Positions 48,550 to 56,288 of a DNA stretch of 64,000 nucleotides are shown one piece after another. Positions within the stretch are counted from its first letter, which is position 1; each line of letters begins with the position of its first letter. The position numbers were made by a program, and so were the translations under genes. The notes under the pieces were generated by a model. The model worked only from the letters and a program-made list of their open reading frames with translations. It did no database searches and had not been told where the DNA came from. The stretch is from Bordetella parapertussis (GTDB taxonomy: Bacteria > Pseudomonadota > Gammaproteobacteria > Burkholderiales > Burkholderiaceae_C), in the NCBI GenBank assembly GCA_945873925.1, contig CAMCES010000005.1:6654-70653 (forward strand), given 5' to 3'.

Positions 48550-49470
48550 ATGAACCTTCATCAATTTCGTTTTGTGCAAGAGGCTGTGCGCCGCAACCTC
48601 AACCTGACCGAAGTGGCCAAAGTGCTGCACACCTCGCAACCCGGGGTGTCCAAGGCGATATTGGAATTGGAAAGCGAACTGGGCATTGAGATTTTTGGTC
48701 GCCATGGCAAGCGCTTGAAGCGGGTCACCGAGCCCGGCCAGCATGTGCTCAAAAGCATTGAAATCATCCTGCGCGAAGTCAGCAACTTGAAGCGCATCGG
48801 CGAGCAGTACAGCAGCCAAGACAGTGGCACCTTGTCGATCGCCACCACCCACACCCAAGCGCGTTACGTGCTGCCCGTGCCTGTGGCGCAACTGCGCAGC
48901 GCCTACCCCAGCGTGAACATCCGTCTGCACCAGGGCGCACCCGACCAGGTGGCCCGCATGGTGTTGGATGAAACCGCTGAAATCGGCATTGCCACCGAAA
49001 GCTTGTCCGATTACCCCGAACTGATCACCCTGCCCTGCTATGAATGGCAACATGTGTTGGTCCTGCCCGCCGACCACCCGCTGGCCAAGGTGCCGCAACT
49101 CGAATTGGCTGACCTGGCCAATGAACCCATCATCACCTACCACCCCTCGTTCACCGGCCGCACCCGCATCGACAAGGCGTTTGCAGCGGCGCACTTGACG
49201 CCGCGCATCGCCTTGGAAGCGATCGACTCAGACGTGATCAAGACCTATGTACGGCTGGGCCTGGGCGTGGGCATCGTGGCTGAAATGGCGGTGCGTGACA
49301 TCACCGACACCGACTTGGTGGTGCGCCCGGCTGGGCGCCTGTTTGGACACAACCTAGCGCGGATTGCCTTCAAACGGCATGCCTACCTCAGGCAGTTTGT
49401 GTTTGAGTTTGCGCAATTACTCAATCCCGAATTGAATGCGCAAGACACGGCGACAGCGGTGGCCAGGTGA
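48550..49470 (+). CDS. cysB: LysR-type regulator CysB
   Basis: A 306-residue LTTR. The winged helix spans residues 1-65 (NLTEVAKVLHTSQPGVSKAI), and the effector domain begins SIATTHTQARYVLPVPVAQL, typical of CysB/Cbl proteins that sense N-acetylserine or adenosine phosphosulfate. It controls sulfate assimilation. The AT-rich promoter segment just before it has GGCATAATAAAGGGC. Cbl is the main alternative. Confidence 0.93.
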   Translation: MNLHQFRFVQEAVRRNLNLTEVAKVLHTSQPGVSKAILELESELGIEIFGRHGKRLKRVTEPGQHVLKSIEIILREVSNLKRIGEQYSSQDSGTLSIATTHTQARYVLPVPVAQLRSAYPSVNIRLHQGAPDQVARMVLDETAEIGIATESLSDYPELITLPCYEWQHVLVLPADHPLAKVPQLELADLANEPIITYHPSFTGRTRIDKAFAAAHLTPRIALEAIDSDVIKTYVRLGLGVGIVAEMAVRDITDTDLVVRPAGRLFGHNLARIAFKRHAYLRQFVFEFAQLLNPELNAQDTATAVAR

Positions 49471-49505
49471 GAGGCGTCACCCCAGCCCACAGACCTTTCA
49501 AGCAC

Positions 49506-50378
49506 ATGCTGCGCTTTGCTGCCAACCTCTCCATGCTCTACCCGGAACTGCCTTTTTTGGAGCGCTTCCAAGCTGCAGCCTTGGATGGCTTCACCGCGGT
49601 GGAATTCATGTTTGGCTATGACTTCCCCGCCCAAGACATCGCCCGTGCCGCCGAAGACGCCGGTGTTCGGGTGGTGTTGTTCAACGCCCCACCCGGTGGG
49701 CAAGACAGCAGCAGCGTTGCTCAGGCTTGGGGTCAGGGTTCACGTGGCACGGCTTGTTTGCCGGGCCGGGAGGCCGAGTTTCAAAACGGCGTTTTACTGG
49801 CCTTGTCGTATGCCCAAACCATTGGCTGCCCGAGTGTGCATGTCTTGGCTGGGGTGATGCCACCCGAGCACCAAGCGGCCTCGGCGCTGCCACTGGCCTT
49901 GCAAACCAGCCACGCCTACGCCGCCACGGACAGCGCCTGGCGGGACAAATACCTGAGCAACCTGCGTTGGGCCGCCGAGCAAGCGGCAGCGGCCAGCACA
50001 ACCATCCTGATCGAGCCGATCAATGGCCGCGACATTCCGCATTATTTTTTGAACCGCCAAGCAGACGCCCATGCCATCGTGCAAGCCATCGGGCTTGACC
50101 ACTTGAAGGTGCAGTTTGACCTCTACCACTGCCAGATCGTGGAGGGTGATCTGCTCAACCAATTACGCCACTGGCTGCCCACGGGGCGGGTGGGTCATTT
50201 GCAAATCGCTGGCGTGCCACTTCGCCACGAGCCTGACCAGAGCGAATTGCACTACCCCACGGTATTCGACACCTTGCGCGAACTGCAATGGACCGGATGG
50301 ATTGGCTGCGAGTACCGCCCGGTGCGCGGCGCGTTGGCCGGTGGCACCACCGCTGGTTTGGCTTGGATGCCTTCATGA
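49506..50378 (+). CDS. hyi: Hydroxypyruvate isomerase family protein
   Basis: A 290-residue TIM-barrel of the xylose isomerase-like group. MLRFAANLSMLYPELPFLER is the typical Hyi start; metal ligands are seen in ILIEPINGRDIPHYFLN and VQFDLYHCQIVEGDL. Hyi interconverts hydroxypyruvate and tartronate semialdehyde; OtnI (2-oxo-tetronate isomerase) is a close alternative. It overlaps the truncated trhO gene by 4 bp (ATGA). Confidence 0.85.
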   Translation: MLRFAANLSMLYPELPFLERFQAAALDGFTAVEFMFGYDFPAQDIARAAEDAGVRVVLFNAPPGGQDSSSVAQAWGQGSRGTACLPGREAEFQNGVLLALSYAQTIGCPSVHVLAGVMPPEHQAASALPLALQTSHAYAATDSAWRDKYLSNLRWAAEQAAAASTTILIEPINGRDIPHYFLNRQADAHAIVQAIGLDHLKVQFDLYHCQIVEGDLLNQLRHWLPTGRVGHLQIAGVPLRHEPDQSELHYPTVFDTLRELQWTGWIGCEYRPVRGALAGGTTAGLAWMPS

Positions 50379-50872
50379 GCGGCTTGCCGGTGCTGAACAT
50401 CTCGGTCTATCTGTTCACGCAGATCGACGACACCCATGGCCTGCAGCAGGTGTGTTTGGCGCAAGCCCAGGCTCGCCGATTGAAAGGCACGGTGCTGATT
50501 GCCGAAGAAGGGATCAACCTGTTTTTGGCAGGCGAACCTGCGGAAGTGCGCAGCTGGGTCACCTGGCTGCGATGGGGTCCACGTTTTGCCAGGCTCGTAC
50601 CCAAAGACAGTTGGTCGGCCAAGCAGCCTTTCAAGAAACTGCTGGTGAAGGTGAAAAACGAAATCATCCGCATGAACCACCCCACCATCCAGCCGCAGCA
50701 TGGCCGCGCACCTGCCGTGCCACCGGCCACGCTGAAACGCTGGCTGGACCTGGGCCATGACGTGAAAGCGCCATGCTTGGGCGGTAGGCCTAGTTGCCGT
50801 CGTTCAGCACTTCCAGCACATCCGAGCGGAATTCGCGGTTATACAAAATGCCCACGATCAACACCGTGGTGA
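50375..50872 (+). pseudogene. trhO: Truncated TrhO (UPF0176 rhodanese-related) gene
   Basis: The first about 130 residues match the N-terminal domain of TrhO, the enzyme that hydroxylates U34 of tRNA: NISVYLFTQIDDTHGLQ, LKGTVLIAEEGINLFLAGEP and KLLVKVKNEIIRMNHPTI. The frame then leaves the family after LKRWLDLGHDVKAP and runs into antisense of the DUF599 gene. The whole rhodanese domain with the catalytic cysteine (CTGGIRC type) is missing, so it is probably nonfunctional. Confidence 0.75.
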
Positions 50873-51491
50873 CCACAAAAGCCATGGGCGAGAAAAACCA
50901 GCCCATCACGGCAAACGCAAAATAGTAGGCACGCAAGCCGTCGTTGAAGGTTTCAGCAGCCAAGCCGGTCATGGCCGCCACACGCTCGGCATAGTCCATT
51001 TGCTCTTGCGGGTGCGCGATGAAATGCTCGTGGGACGGCAACGCGCCAATCATCAAAGACACAAAGGTGTATTGCCGCATCGACCATGAAAAGCGGAAAA
51101 ACGCATACACAAAAATCGAGATCAGCACCAAGATTTTGAACTCGAACACCAAGATGGGCGTGGCCTGCGAGAACGGGATTTCGCGCACAAACTCGGCGGC
51201 CTTGTCGGTGGTGCCCATGAGGGCAAGCAAACCACCCATGATCAGGATGGTGGTGCTGGAGAAAAACGCGGGGGTGTTGGACAGGGTCTGGGTGATGATG
51301 CCGTCAAGGACACGCGGGTCCCGGGTGAGGGACACCTGGATCCAGCGCAGGCGAAACCGGTTGGTAGCTGCCAAGATGGACGGGCGTTTGAGCGACCAGC
51401 GGGTGGCGAACTGGGCGTAGCCAATCCAAGCCGCCATGAAAAACAGCAGCACCAGCCAATCGGCCCAGGGCAAGAGGCTTAGGATTTTCAT
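50790..51491 (-). CDS. DUF599 family membrane protein
   Basis: A 233-residue protein with four hydrophobic segments. ADWLVLLFFMAAWIGYAQFA, the asparagine-rich NRFRLRWIQVSLTRDPRVLD and LRAYYFAFAVMGWFFSPMAF match DUF599 proteins, whose role is unknown. It converges on the broken trhO gene and overlaps its read-through end. Confidence 0.85.
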   Translation of the reverse strand: MKILSLLPWADWLVLLFFMAAWIGYAQFATRWSLKRPSILAATNRFRLRWIQVSLTRDPRVLDGIITQTLSNTPAFFSSTTILIMGGLLALMGTTDKAAEFVREIPFSQATPILVFEFKILVLISIFVYAFFRFSWSMRQYTFVSLMIGALPSHEHFIAHPQEQMDYAERVAAMTGLAAETFNDGLRAYYFAFAVMGWFFSPMAFVVTTVLIVGILYNREFRSDVLEVLNDGN

Positions 51492-51506
51492 ACAGGCATA
51501 TCAGTT

Positions 51507-52040
51507 TCAAACATGCAACTTCGCCGCCATCTTGGCCACGCGCTCGCCATAGGCTTTGCCGGTGTCCAAGTCGCCTTGGGGAATGTCAGCGGCAGGGCTG
51601 GTGGGGCCCACTTGCGCCATCACGCCCGAGGACGAACCCAAGCGGTTGATGCTGCCGTCGTTCGGGTTGGCTTGGCCGACCCAAACCATGCCCAATTGCA
51701 TGGACAAGGTGATGAAGTACTGCAAGGTGGACAGCTTGTCGCCGCTCAGGTTAGAGGAAATGGTGAAGCCGCCAGCCACTTTGTCTTTCCAGGCGCCGCT
51801 CATCCAATACTTGGAGGTGGCGTCGGCAAACTTTTTGAACTGCCAAGACGCCATGCCCATGTAGGTGGGTGAGCCAAAGATGATGGCGTCGGCGGCATTG
51901 ATGGCGGCCCAATCGGCCTCGCTCACATTGCCTTCGGCGTCAATCGCCACCAGCGTGGCTTTGGCGCCTTCGGCCACAGACTGGGCCAGGCGTTGGGTGT
52001 GGCCGTAGCCAGAGTGGTAGACAACAACGGTTTTGCTCAT
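51507..52040 (-). CDS. Flavodoxin/NAD(P)H-quinone oxidoreductase, WrbA-like
   Basis: A 177-residue FMN protein. The phosphate-binding loop is VVVYHSGYGHTQRLAQSVAE, and FGSPTYMGMASWQFKKFAD is the isoalloxazine site. It is close to WrbA-type quinone reductases and NADPH-dependent FMN reductases. I use ATG 52040 after AAGGAGAAATC. It follows the pirin gene and may be in one transcript with it. Confidence 0.85.
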   Translation of the reverse strand: MSKTVVVYHSGYGHTQRLAQSVAEGAKATLVAIDAEGNVSEADWAAINAADAIIFGSPTYMGMASWQFKKFADATSKYWMSGAWKDKVAGGFTISSNLSGDKLSTLQYFITLSMQLGMVWVGQANPNDGSINRLGSSSGVMAQVGPTSPAADIPQGDLDTGKAYGERVAKMAAKLHV

Positions 52041-52068
52041 GATTTCTCCTTGGATAAGCAATAAAAAT

Positions 52069-52770
52069 TCAGGGGGCCAGGTCAAACACCAACACTTCGG
52101 CGTCTTGGCCTTGGCTCAGGGTCAATTCAGATTCATCGGCCACCAGCAAGGCGTCACCGGCTTGCAGGTTTTGGCCATTCACGTTCAATCCACCGCGCAC
52201 CAAAAACACATAGGCCCGGCGGTTCGTGTTCAAAGCCAGTTGCGCTTGCTCGGCGCCATCGAACAAACCGGCATACAAGGCGGCATCCGCATGAATCTTC
52301 ACCGCATCCGTTGTGGGCGTGTGGCTGGCAATCAAGGCCAAAGCGCCGCGTTTGCTGGCAGGTGGCACGGTTTTTTGTTCATAGCTGGGCGGGATGCCGC
52401 GCACATTCGGTTGAATCCAAATTTGCAAGAAATGCGTTTCCTCCCCTTGCGCATGGTTGAACTCGCTGTGCTTGACGCCGCTGCCCGCGCTCATGCGCTG
52501 CACGTCGCCGGGCGGAATGCCTTTGACATTGCCCATGCTGTCTTGGTGCGCCAGGTTGCCCGACAGCACATAGCTGACGATTTCCATGTCCTGGTGGCCG
52601 TGGGTGCCAAAGCCGGTTTCGGGCGCGATGCGGTCTTCGTTGATGACGCGCAGGTTGCCCCAACCCATGTGGGCCGGGTCGTGGTATCCGGCAAATGAAA
52701 AACTGTGGAAGGACTTGAGCCAACCGTGGTCGGCGTAGCCTCGTGCAAGGGATGGGCGAAGTGTCAGCAT
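52069..52770 (-). CDS. Pirin family protein
   Basis: A 233-residue bicupin. The N-terminal cupin has the metal ligands in GWLKSFHSFSFAGYHDPAHM, GFGTHGHQDMEIVSYVLSG and AGSGVKHSEFNHAQGEETHF. Bacterial pirins act as quercetin dioxygenases or as redox-dependent regulators. A LysR gene remnant lies divergently next to it, where such regulators often pair with pirin genes. Confidence 0.93.
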   Translation of the reverse strand: MLTLRPSLARGYADHGWLKSFHSFSFAGYHDPAHMGWGNLRVINEDRIAPETGFGTHGHQDMEIVSYVLSGNLAHQDSMGNVKGIPPGDVQRMSAGSGVKHSEFNHAQGEETHFLQIWIQPNVRGIPPSYEQKTVPPASKRGALALIASHTPTTDAVKIHADAALYAGLFDGAEQAQLALNTNRRAYVFLVRGGLNVNGQNLQAGDALLVADESELTLSQGQDAEVLVFDLAP

Positions 52771-52855
52771 GGCGTTGAGGTCTTTGTTGGAGTGAACTTT
52801 AAGACAACGGAGTCTGCATCAAGACCGCTGAAATTGATGGCATCATTCAAATCAT

Positions 52856-53218
52856 TTGAACGAAAAGACCTTGACCATACCCTCAGCCCGCGACGTCCTG
52901 ACCCCCGATGCCCTCACCATGCTGCAAATCATTGCCCAACATGGCAGCTTTGCCGCCGCCGCCCGCGACATGGGCGTGGTGCCCAGCGCCCTGAGTTACC
53001 GGGTGCGGCAAATGGAAGAGGCGCTGGACGTGCTGCTGTTCAACCGGGCGTCGCGCCAAGCCAAGCTCACCGCTGCAGGCCAACCCACCCAGTCGGCTGC
53101 GGCTGCGCCACGAAACCCTGAGCGGCACCTTGTACACAAAACCCGAGGACCCGATCGGCATTGTTGGGGGAAGCCAGCACCCATAAGCCCCAGCGAAAGG
53201 TGTAGAGTGCAAGCATGA
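52856..53218 (+). pseudogene. Truncated LysR-family regulator
   Basis: Residues about 17-77 form an LTTR winged helix: LQIIAQHGSFAAAARDMGVV, PSALSYRVRQMEEALDVLLF and NRASRQAKLTAAGQ. The effector-binding domain is absent; after AAGQ the frame reads low-value sequence into the next gene. In another frame, 53094-53186, a 30-residue stretch (TLYTKPEDPIGIVGG) looks like the end of a different protein. I read it as an internal deletion. The TTG start is weak. Confidence 0.7.
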
Positions 53219-54267
53219 AAAAAACAGCTGTCATCGGGGCCGGTATGGCCGGTATCACCGCCGCTCGCACCTTGGTGCAGGCGGGTCACCCTGTGACCGT
53301 GTTTGAGAAAAGCCATGGCGCTGGCGGGCGCATGTCGACCCGCGAAACCGCTTACGGCAGCTTTGACCATGGCACCCAGTATTTCACGGTGCGTGACCCG
53401 CGCTTCATGCAAGCACTCACCGAGGTGCCAGGCACCCAGGCGATTTGCCGGGCCTGGAGTGCCAATGCCGTGCGTGTGCTCGACCCCTTGGGTCGGGTGA
53501 TAGAAGCCGCTTTACCCCTGCGGGAGCCGCATTTTGTGGCCAGCCCCGGTATGAACGCTTTGGTGCGGCACTGGGCCAAGCCGCTGCTTGAGCAAGGTCA
53601 GTTACATCCCAAATCACAGGTGCAATTTGTCCGCCGTAACGCCAATTCACCCAAGCTCTGGGACCTGGTCTTTGCCGATGGCAGCAAACACACGGGTTTT
53701 GATGCGGTGGTCATGGCCATCCCGCATGTGCAAGCGGATTTTCTGCTGCGCCAGTCAGGTCTGCCTGCCACCGAGTTCAGCGGCTTGAATGCCTTGTCCA
53801 AGGTACAGGTCGCACCTTGTTGGACCCTGATGCTGGCCTACCCCTTGGCCAACCAACCGGGTTTGCCCCACTTGGGACCGCAATGGAACGCTGCCCGTAG
53901 CGTACACCACCGGGTGGCTTGGGTTTCTCGCGAATCATCCAAGCCTGGGCGCGCACCACTTGAGCGCTGGACGGTGCAGGCCAGTGCTGAGTGGTCACAA
54001 GAACATGTGGAAGACGACGCTGAACGTGTTCGAGCCAAATTGATGAAAGCGTTTGCAGAGCTCACGGGCATCAGGGCTGAGCCCGGTTTTGCGCAGGTTC
54101 ACCTGTGGCGGTATGCCAAAACATCACAGGCCCTGGGAGAGCCATGCCTGTGGGATGCCAAATCGAATATCGGCCTGTGTGGCGATTGGCTGCTGGGTCA
54201 CCGGGTGGAAGACGCGTTCGTCAGTGGCTTGAGCTTGGCGCTGGCCATGGCTGACAAACGCAGCTGA
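53215..54267 (+). CDS. FAD-dependent oxidoreductase (renalase-like)
   Basis: A 350-residue flavoprotein. The dinucleotide-binding start is AVIGAGMAGITAARTLVQAG followed by VFEKSHGAGGRMSTRE, and the C-terminal FAD site is IGLCGDWLLGHRVEDAFVSG. The family is NAD(P)/FAD-dependent amine oxidase-like (renalase) with unknown substrate in bacteria. Its stop is 3 bp from the end of the small peptide gene on the other strand. Confidence 0.88.
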   Translation: MKKTAVIGAGMAGITAARTLVQAGHPVTVFEKSHGAGGRMSTRETAYGSFDHGTQYFTVRDPRFMQALTEVPGTQAICRAWSANAVRVLDPLGRVIEAALPLREPHFVASPGMNALVRHWAKPLLEQGQLHPKSQVQFVRRNANSPKLWDLVFADGSKHTGFDAVVMAIPHVQADFLLRQSGLPATEFSGLNALSKVQVAPCWTLMLAYPLANQPGLPHLGPQWNAARSVHHRVAWVSRESSKPGRAPLERWTVQASAEWSQEHVEDDAERVRAKLMKAFAELTGIRAEPGFAQVHLWRYAKTSQALGEPCLWDAKSNIGLCGDWLLGHRVEDAFVSGLSLALAMADKRS

Positions 54268-54270
54268 GTT

Positions 54271-54363
54271 TCAGTCTGGTTTGTAAGGTTTGCTGAGCCA
54301 GTTGGCCAACAAAAAGACCATCACAACGATCCAGAGAATGAACAAGACGGTGTGAATTTGCAT
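54271..54363 (-). CDS. 30-residue single-span membrane peptide after pucC
   Basis: A short gene not recognised. It starts MQIHTVLFILWIVVMVFLL and ends ANWLSKPYKPD. Residues about 5-22 form one membrane helix; the tail is basic and short. Translation is well supported: AGGAG lies 8 bp before the ATG. It is on the same strand as pucBAC, 46 bp after pucC, so it is likely co-transcribed. Known small antenna partners (LH1 gamma, PufX, LH2 gamma) have similar size and topology, but I cannot show homology. A random small membrane peptide is the alternative. Confidence 0.6.
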   Translation of the reverse strand: MQIHTVLFILWIVVMVFLLANWLSKPYKPD

Positions 54364-54409
54364 GGGGTTTTCTCCTCGTTCTTTGCGTCACAAAATGCCC
54401 AATCGGGCC

Positions 54410-55777
54410 TCAGGGTTTGTTTTTCACCAAGGGGATCATGATCAGCCAGGTGACTGCCAGCAGGACCACCTCCAAGCTGTACACAAACACATACGCGTTG
54501 GCGGAATCTGTCATGCGTGCAGCAACATCGCGGATGATACCGCCAAGCGCCATGGCCAGCCCCGCAGCCGTGGCTTGGACCGCCCCCCATGCACCCAAGG
54601 CAAGCCCTGCTTGGTCGGGTGGTGCATGGTTCATGGTGGCGGTCAATGTGCCGTGGCCAAACAGTCCCACGCCGAAACCTATCAGACATGCGCCCAACAT
54701 GAAAAGCCCATGCGACGACTGTTGTGCCGACAGGATCACCGCCAAGAAACCAGGTAACCCCACCAGCAATCCCCAACTGGCCATGCGGATGGGATCAGCA
54801 CCACCGCTGAGCACCCTGGAAGCCCAGGCAAAGCCAACCAAGCTGCCTGTGGCCAGGGCTGCGGTGAGGAAAGTAGTGTCGGAGACGCTCAATTGAAGCA
54901 CTTCGCCACCAAAGGGCTCGAGCAACACTTCCTCCATGCTGAACGCCAGGGTGCCCAGACCCAAAGCCCATAAGCGCCTGACGGCAGCGGCATCCCTGCA
55001 GAAATGGCGAATCGAAGCCAGAAAATCCGGATCTTCTTCATCTTCAATACCCGGCTTGCGAGCCGCGCTTCTGCTCTCTTGTTTCCACATGGAAATGACA
55101 TTCAAACAAAGCGTGATCACTGCGGCCGCCTGAATAGTGCGTATCAAGCCGCCTGGCGAAAAATCACGCAGCCAAAACCCGTAAGCCAAAGCACTCAAGA
55201 TCATGCCAACCAGCAACATCACATACATCAAACCCACCACCTTGGGGCGGTCTTGAGGTCGTGCCAAATCGGTGGCCAAGGCCAAGCCCGCGGTCTGAGT
55301 CGTGTGCAAACCAGCACCCACCAGTAAAAAAGCCAAGCCAGCGCCTACGTGACCCACCCAGGCAGGGGTATGGACAGATTGACCCAAACCGCCCAGCACC
55401 AACAAGGCAAAAGGCATGATGGCAAAGCCGCCAAATTGCAGCAAAGTGCCCATCCATATATAGGGGACGCGTCGCCAACCGAGATGGGAACGGTGGTGGT
55501 CTGACCGAAAACCGATCAGCGCGCGAAAGGGCGCCACCAGCAACGGCAAGGACACCATGATGGCAACCAGTGAGGCGGGAACCTTCAGCTCCACAATCAT
55601 GACCCGGTTGAGGGTGCCCACCAACATGGTCAGTGCCATGCCAACAGAAATTTGAAACAATGACAACCGCAACAAGCGACTCAGCGGCAGTGATTCAGAG
55701 GCAGCATCCGCGAACGGTAAAAACCGCAGACCCATGCGCGTCCAACTGCTAGAGAGTTTTTCGGTTTGGGTGGTCAT
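54410..55777 (-). CDS. pucC: Light-harvesting assembly transporter PucC
   Basis: A 455-residue membrane protein with about twelve helices, of the PucC/LhaA/BCH group in the major facilitator superfamily. Motifs: LRLSLFQISVGMALTMLVG, GFRSDHHRSHLGWRRVPYIW and GLFGHGTLTATMNHAPPDQ. PucC is needed to assemble LH2 and may deliver bacteriochlorophyll to nascent antenna. It follows pucA after a strong hairpin. The ribosome site is weak, so it is probably expressed less than pucBA. Confidence 0.93.
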   Translation of the reverse strand: MTTQTEKLSSSWTRMGLRFLPFADAASESLPLSRLLRLSLFQISVGMALTMLVGTLNRVMIVELKVPASLVAIMVSLPLLVAPFRALIGFRSDHHRSHLGWRRVPYIWMGTLLQFGGFAIMPFALLVLGGLGQSVHTPAWVGHVGAGLAFLLVGAGLHTTQTAGLALATDLARPQDRPKVVGLMYVMLLVGMILSALAYGFWLRDFSPGGLIRTIQAAAVITLCLNVISMWKQESRSAARKPGIEDEEDPDFLASIRHFCRDAAAVRRLWALGLGTLAFSMEEVLLEPFGGEVLQLSVSDTTFLTAALATGSLVGFAWASRVLSGGADPIRMASWGLLVGLPGFLAVILSAQQSSHGLFMLGACLIGFGVGLFGHGTLTATMNHAPPDQAGLALGAWGAVQATAAGLAMALGGIIRDVAARMTDSANAYVFVYSLEVVLLAVTWLIMIPLVKNKP

Positions 55778-55787
55778 CTTTGAAAAT

Positions 55788-55812
55788 GGACCGAGGTTGG
55801 AAACCCCGGCCC
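55788..55812 (-). promoter_or_regulatory. Stable hairpin between pucA and pucC
   Basis: On the minus strand an 11-bp stem (two G-T pairs) with a 3-nt loop, arms GGGCCGGGGTT and AACCTCGGTCC. No T run follows. It lies 10 bp before the pucC ATG. Hairpins at this place in puf and puc operons keep the antenna message stable and reduce downstream expression; here it may also hide the pucC ribosome site. Confidence 0.75.
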
Positions 55813-55838
55813 ATTAAGACAGAAAATGAGTGAGCGGT

Positions 55839-56030
55839 TTAGGCAGTAGGCGTCTTGACAGTCTGAATGACTGCTGCAGTTGCCGCGCTTCCGTTCAAAA
55901 ATTTCTTGACCCAAGTGGTATTGAGGGTCAATGCCAGGTGAACCGAAAACGATCCAATGGCCACTGCTGCAATGAAGATTGGTATACCGACAGAAGGTTT
56001 GACCACTGTCCAGATTTTTCCGTAGATCAT
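55839..56030 (-). CDS. pucA: Light-harvesting 2 alpha apoprotein
   Basis: A 63-residue antenna peptide. It aligns without gaps to the LH2 alpha of Rhodoblastus acidophilus from memory: G4-K5-I6-W7-T8-V9-V10, P12, G15-I16-P17, bacteriochlorophyll ligand H31 in SVHLALTLNTTW. Positions 44-45 are Phe-Leu instead of Tyr-Trp, the signature of B800-820 (LH3) complexes. The tail after residue 45 (NGSAATAAVIQTV) is rather long. AGGAG lies before the ATG; pucB is 12 bp upstream. Confidence 0.95.
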   Translation of the reverse strand: MIYGKIWTVVKPSVGIPIFIAAVAIGSFSVHLALTLNTTWVKKFLNGSAATAAVIQTVKTPTA

Positions 56031-56042
56031 GTGGTTCTCCTG

Positions 56043-56189
56043 TTATTTCAGCCAAGGGGAATAGATGTACGCCAACAAATGCGCCAGCGCAGCAATCATT
56101 CCAAAGATTTGAGTTCCTTGGACGAGATGCCGATGGATCTCTTCCGACTCGGCCTCTGATAGGCCTGATGGACCGACTTTATCTGACAT
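56043..56189 (-). CDS. pucB: Light-harvesting 2 beta apoprotein
   Basis: A 48-residue antenna peptide with LH2 beta features: LSEAESEEIHRHLVQGTQIF and ALAHLLAYIYSPWLK. H37 is the ligand of the B850/B820 pigment, and H19 lies 18 residues before it as in known beta chains. I start at ATG 56189 because AAGGAGA lies 7-8 bp upstream. A longer in-frame extension of 15 codons is not used. It is the first gene of pucBAC. Confidence 0.95.
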   Translation of the reverse strand: MSDKVGPSGLSEAESEEIHRHLVQGTQIFGMIAALAHLLAYIYSPWLK

Positions 56190-56241
56190 GGTGTTGTCTC
56201 CTTGAAAGATCTCACGTCTGTGCAAAACCCGCACGAGGGAT

Positions 56242-56265
56242 ATTTATGGCCCCATGGCCATAAAT
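56242..56265 (-). promoter_or_regulatory. Hairpin in the pucB leader
   Basis: Perfect 10-bp stem ATTTATGGCC / GGCCATAAAT with a 4-nt loop, about 52 bp before the pucB ATG, within the inferred 5' UTR. No T run follows, so it is more likely an mRNA stabiliser or binding site than a terminator. Confidence 0.6.
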
Positions 56266-56288
56266 CAGTAAAGCCCTTTAGGGCATAC

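Noticed and set aside
55839..56189. The antenna pair as LH1 (pufBA)
   Set aside because: The alpha start GKIWTVV-x-P-x2-GIP and the beta sequence are LH2 type, and pucC follows rather than pufLM.
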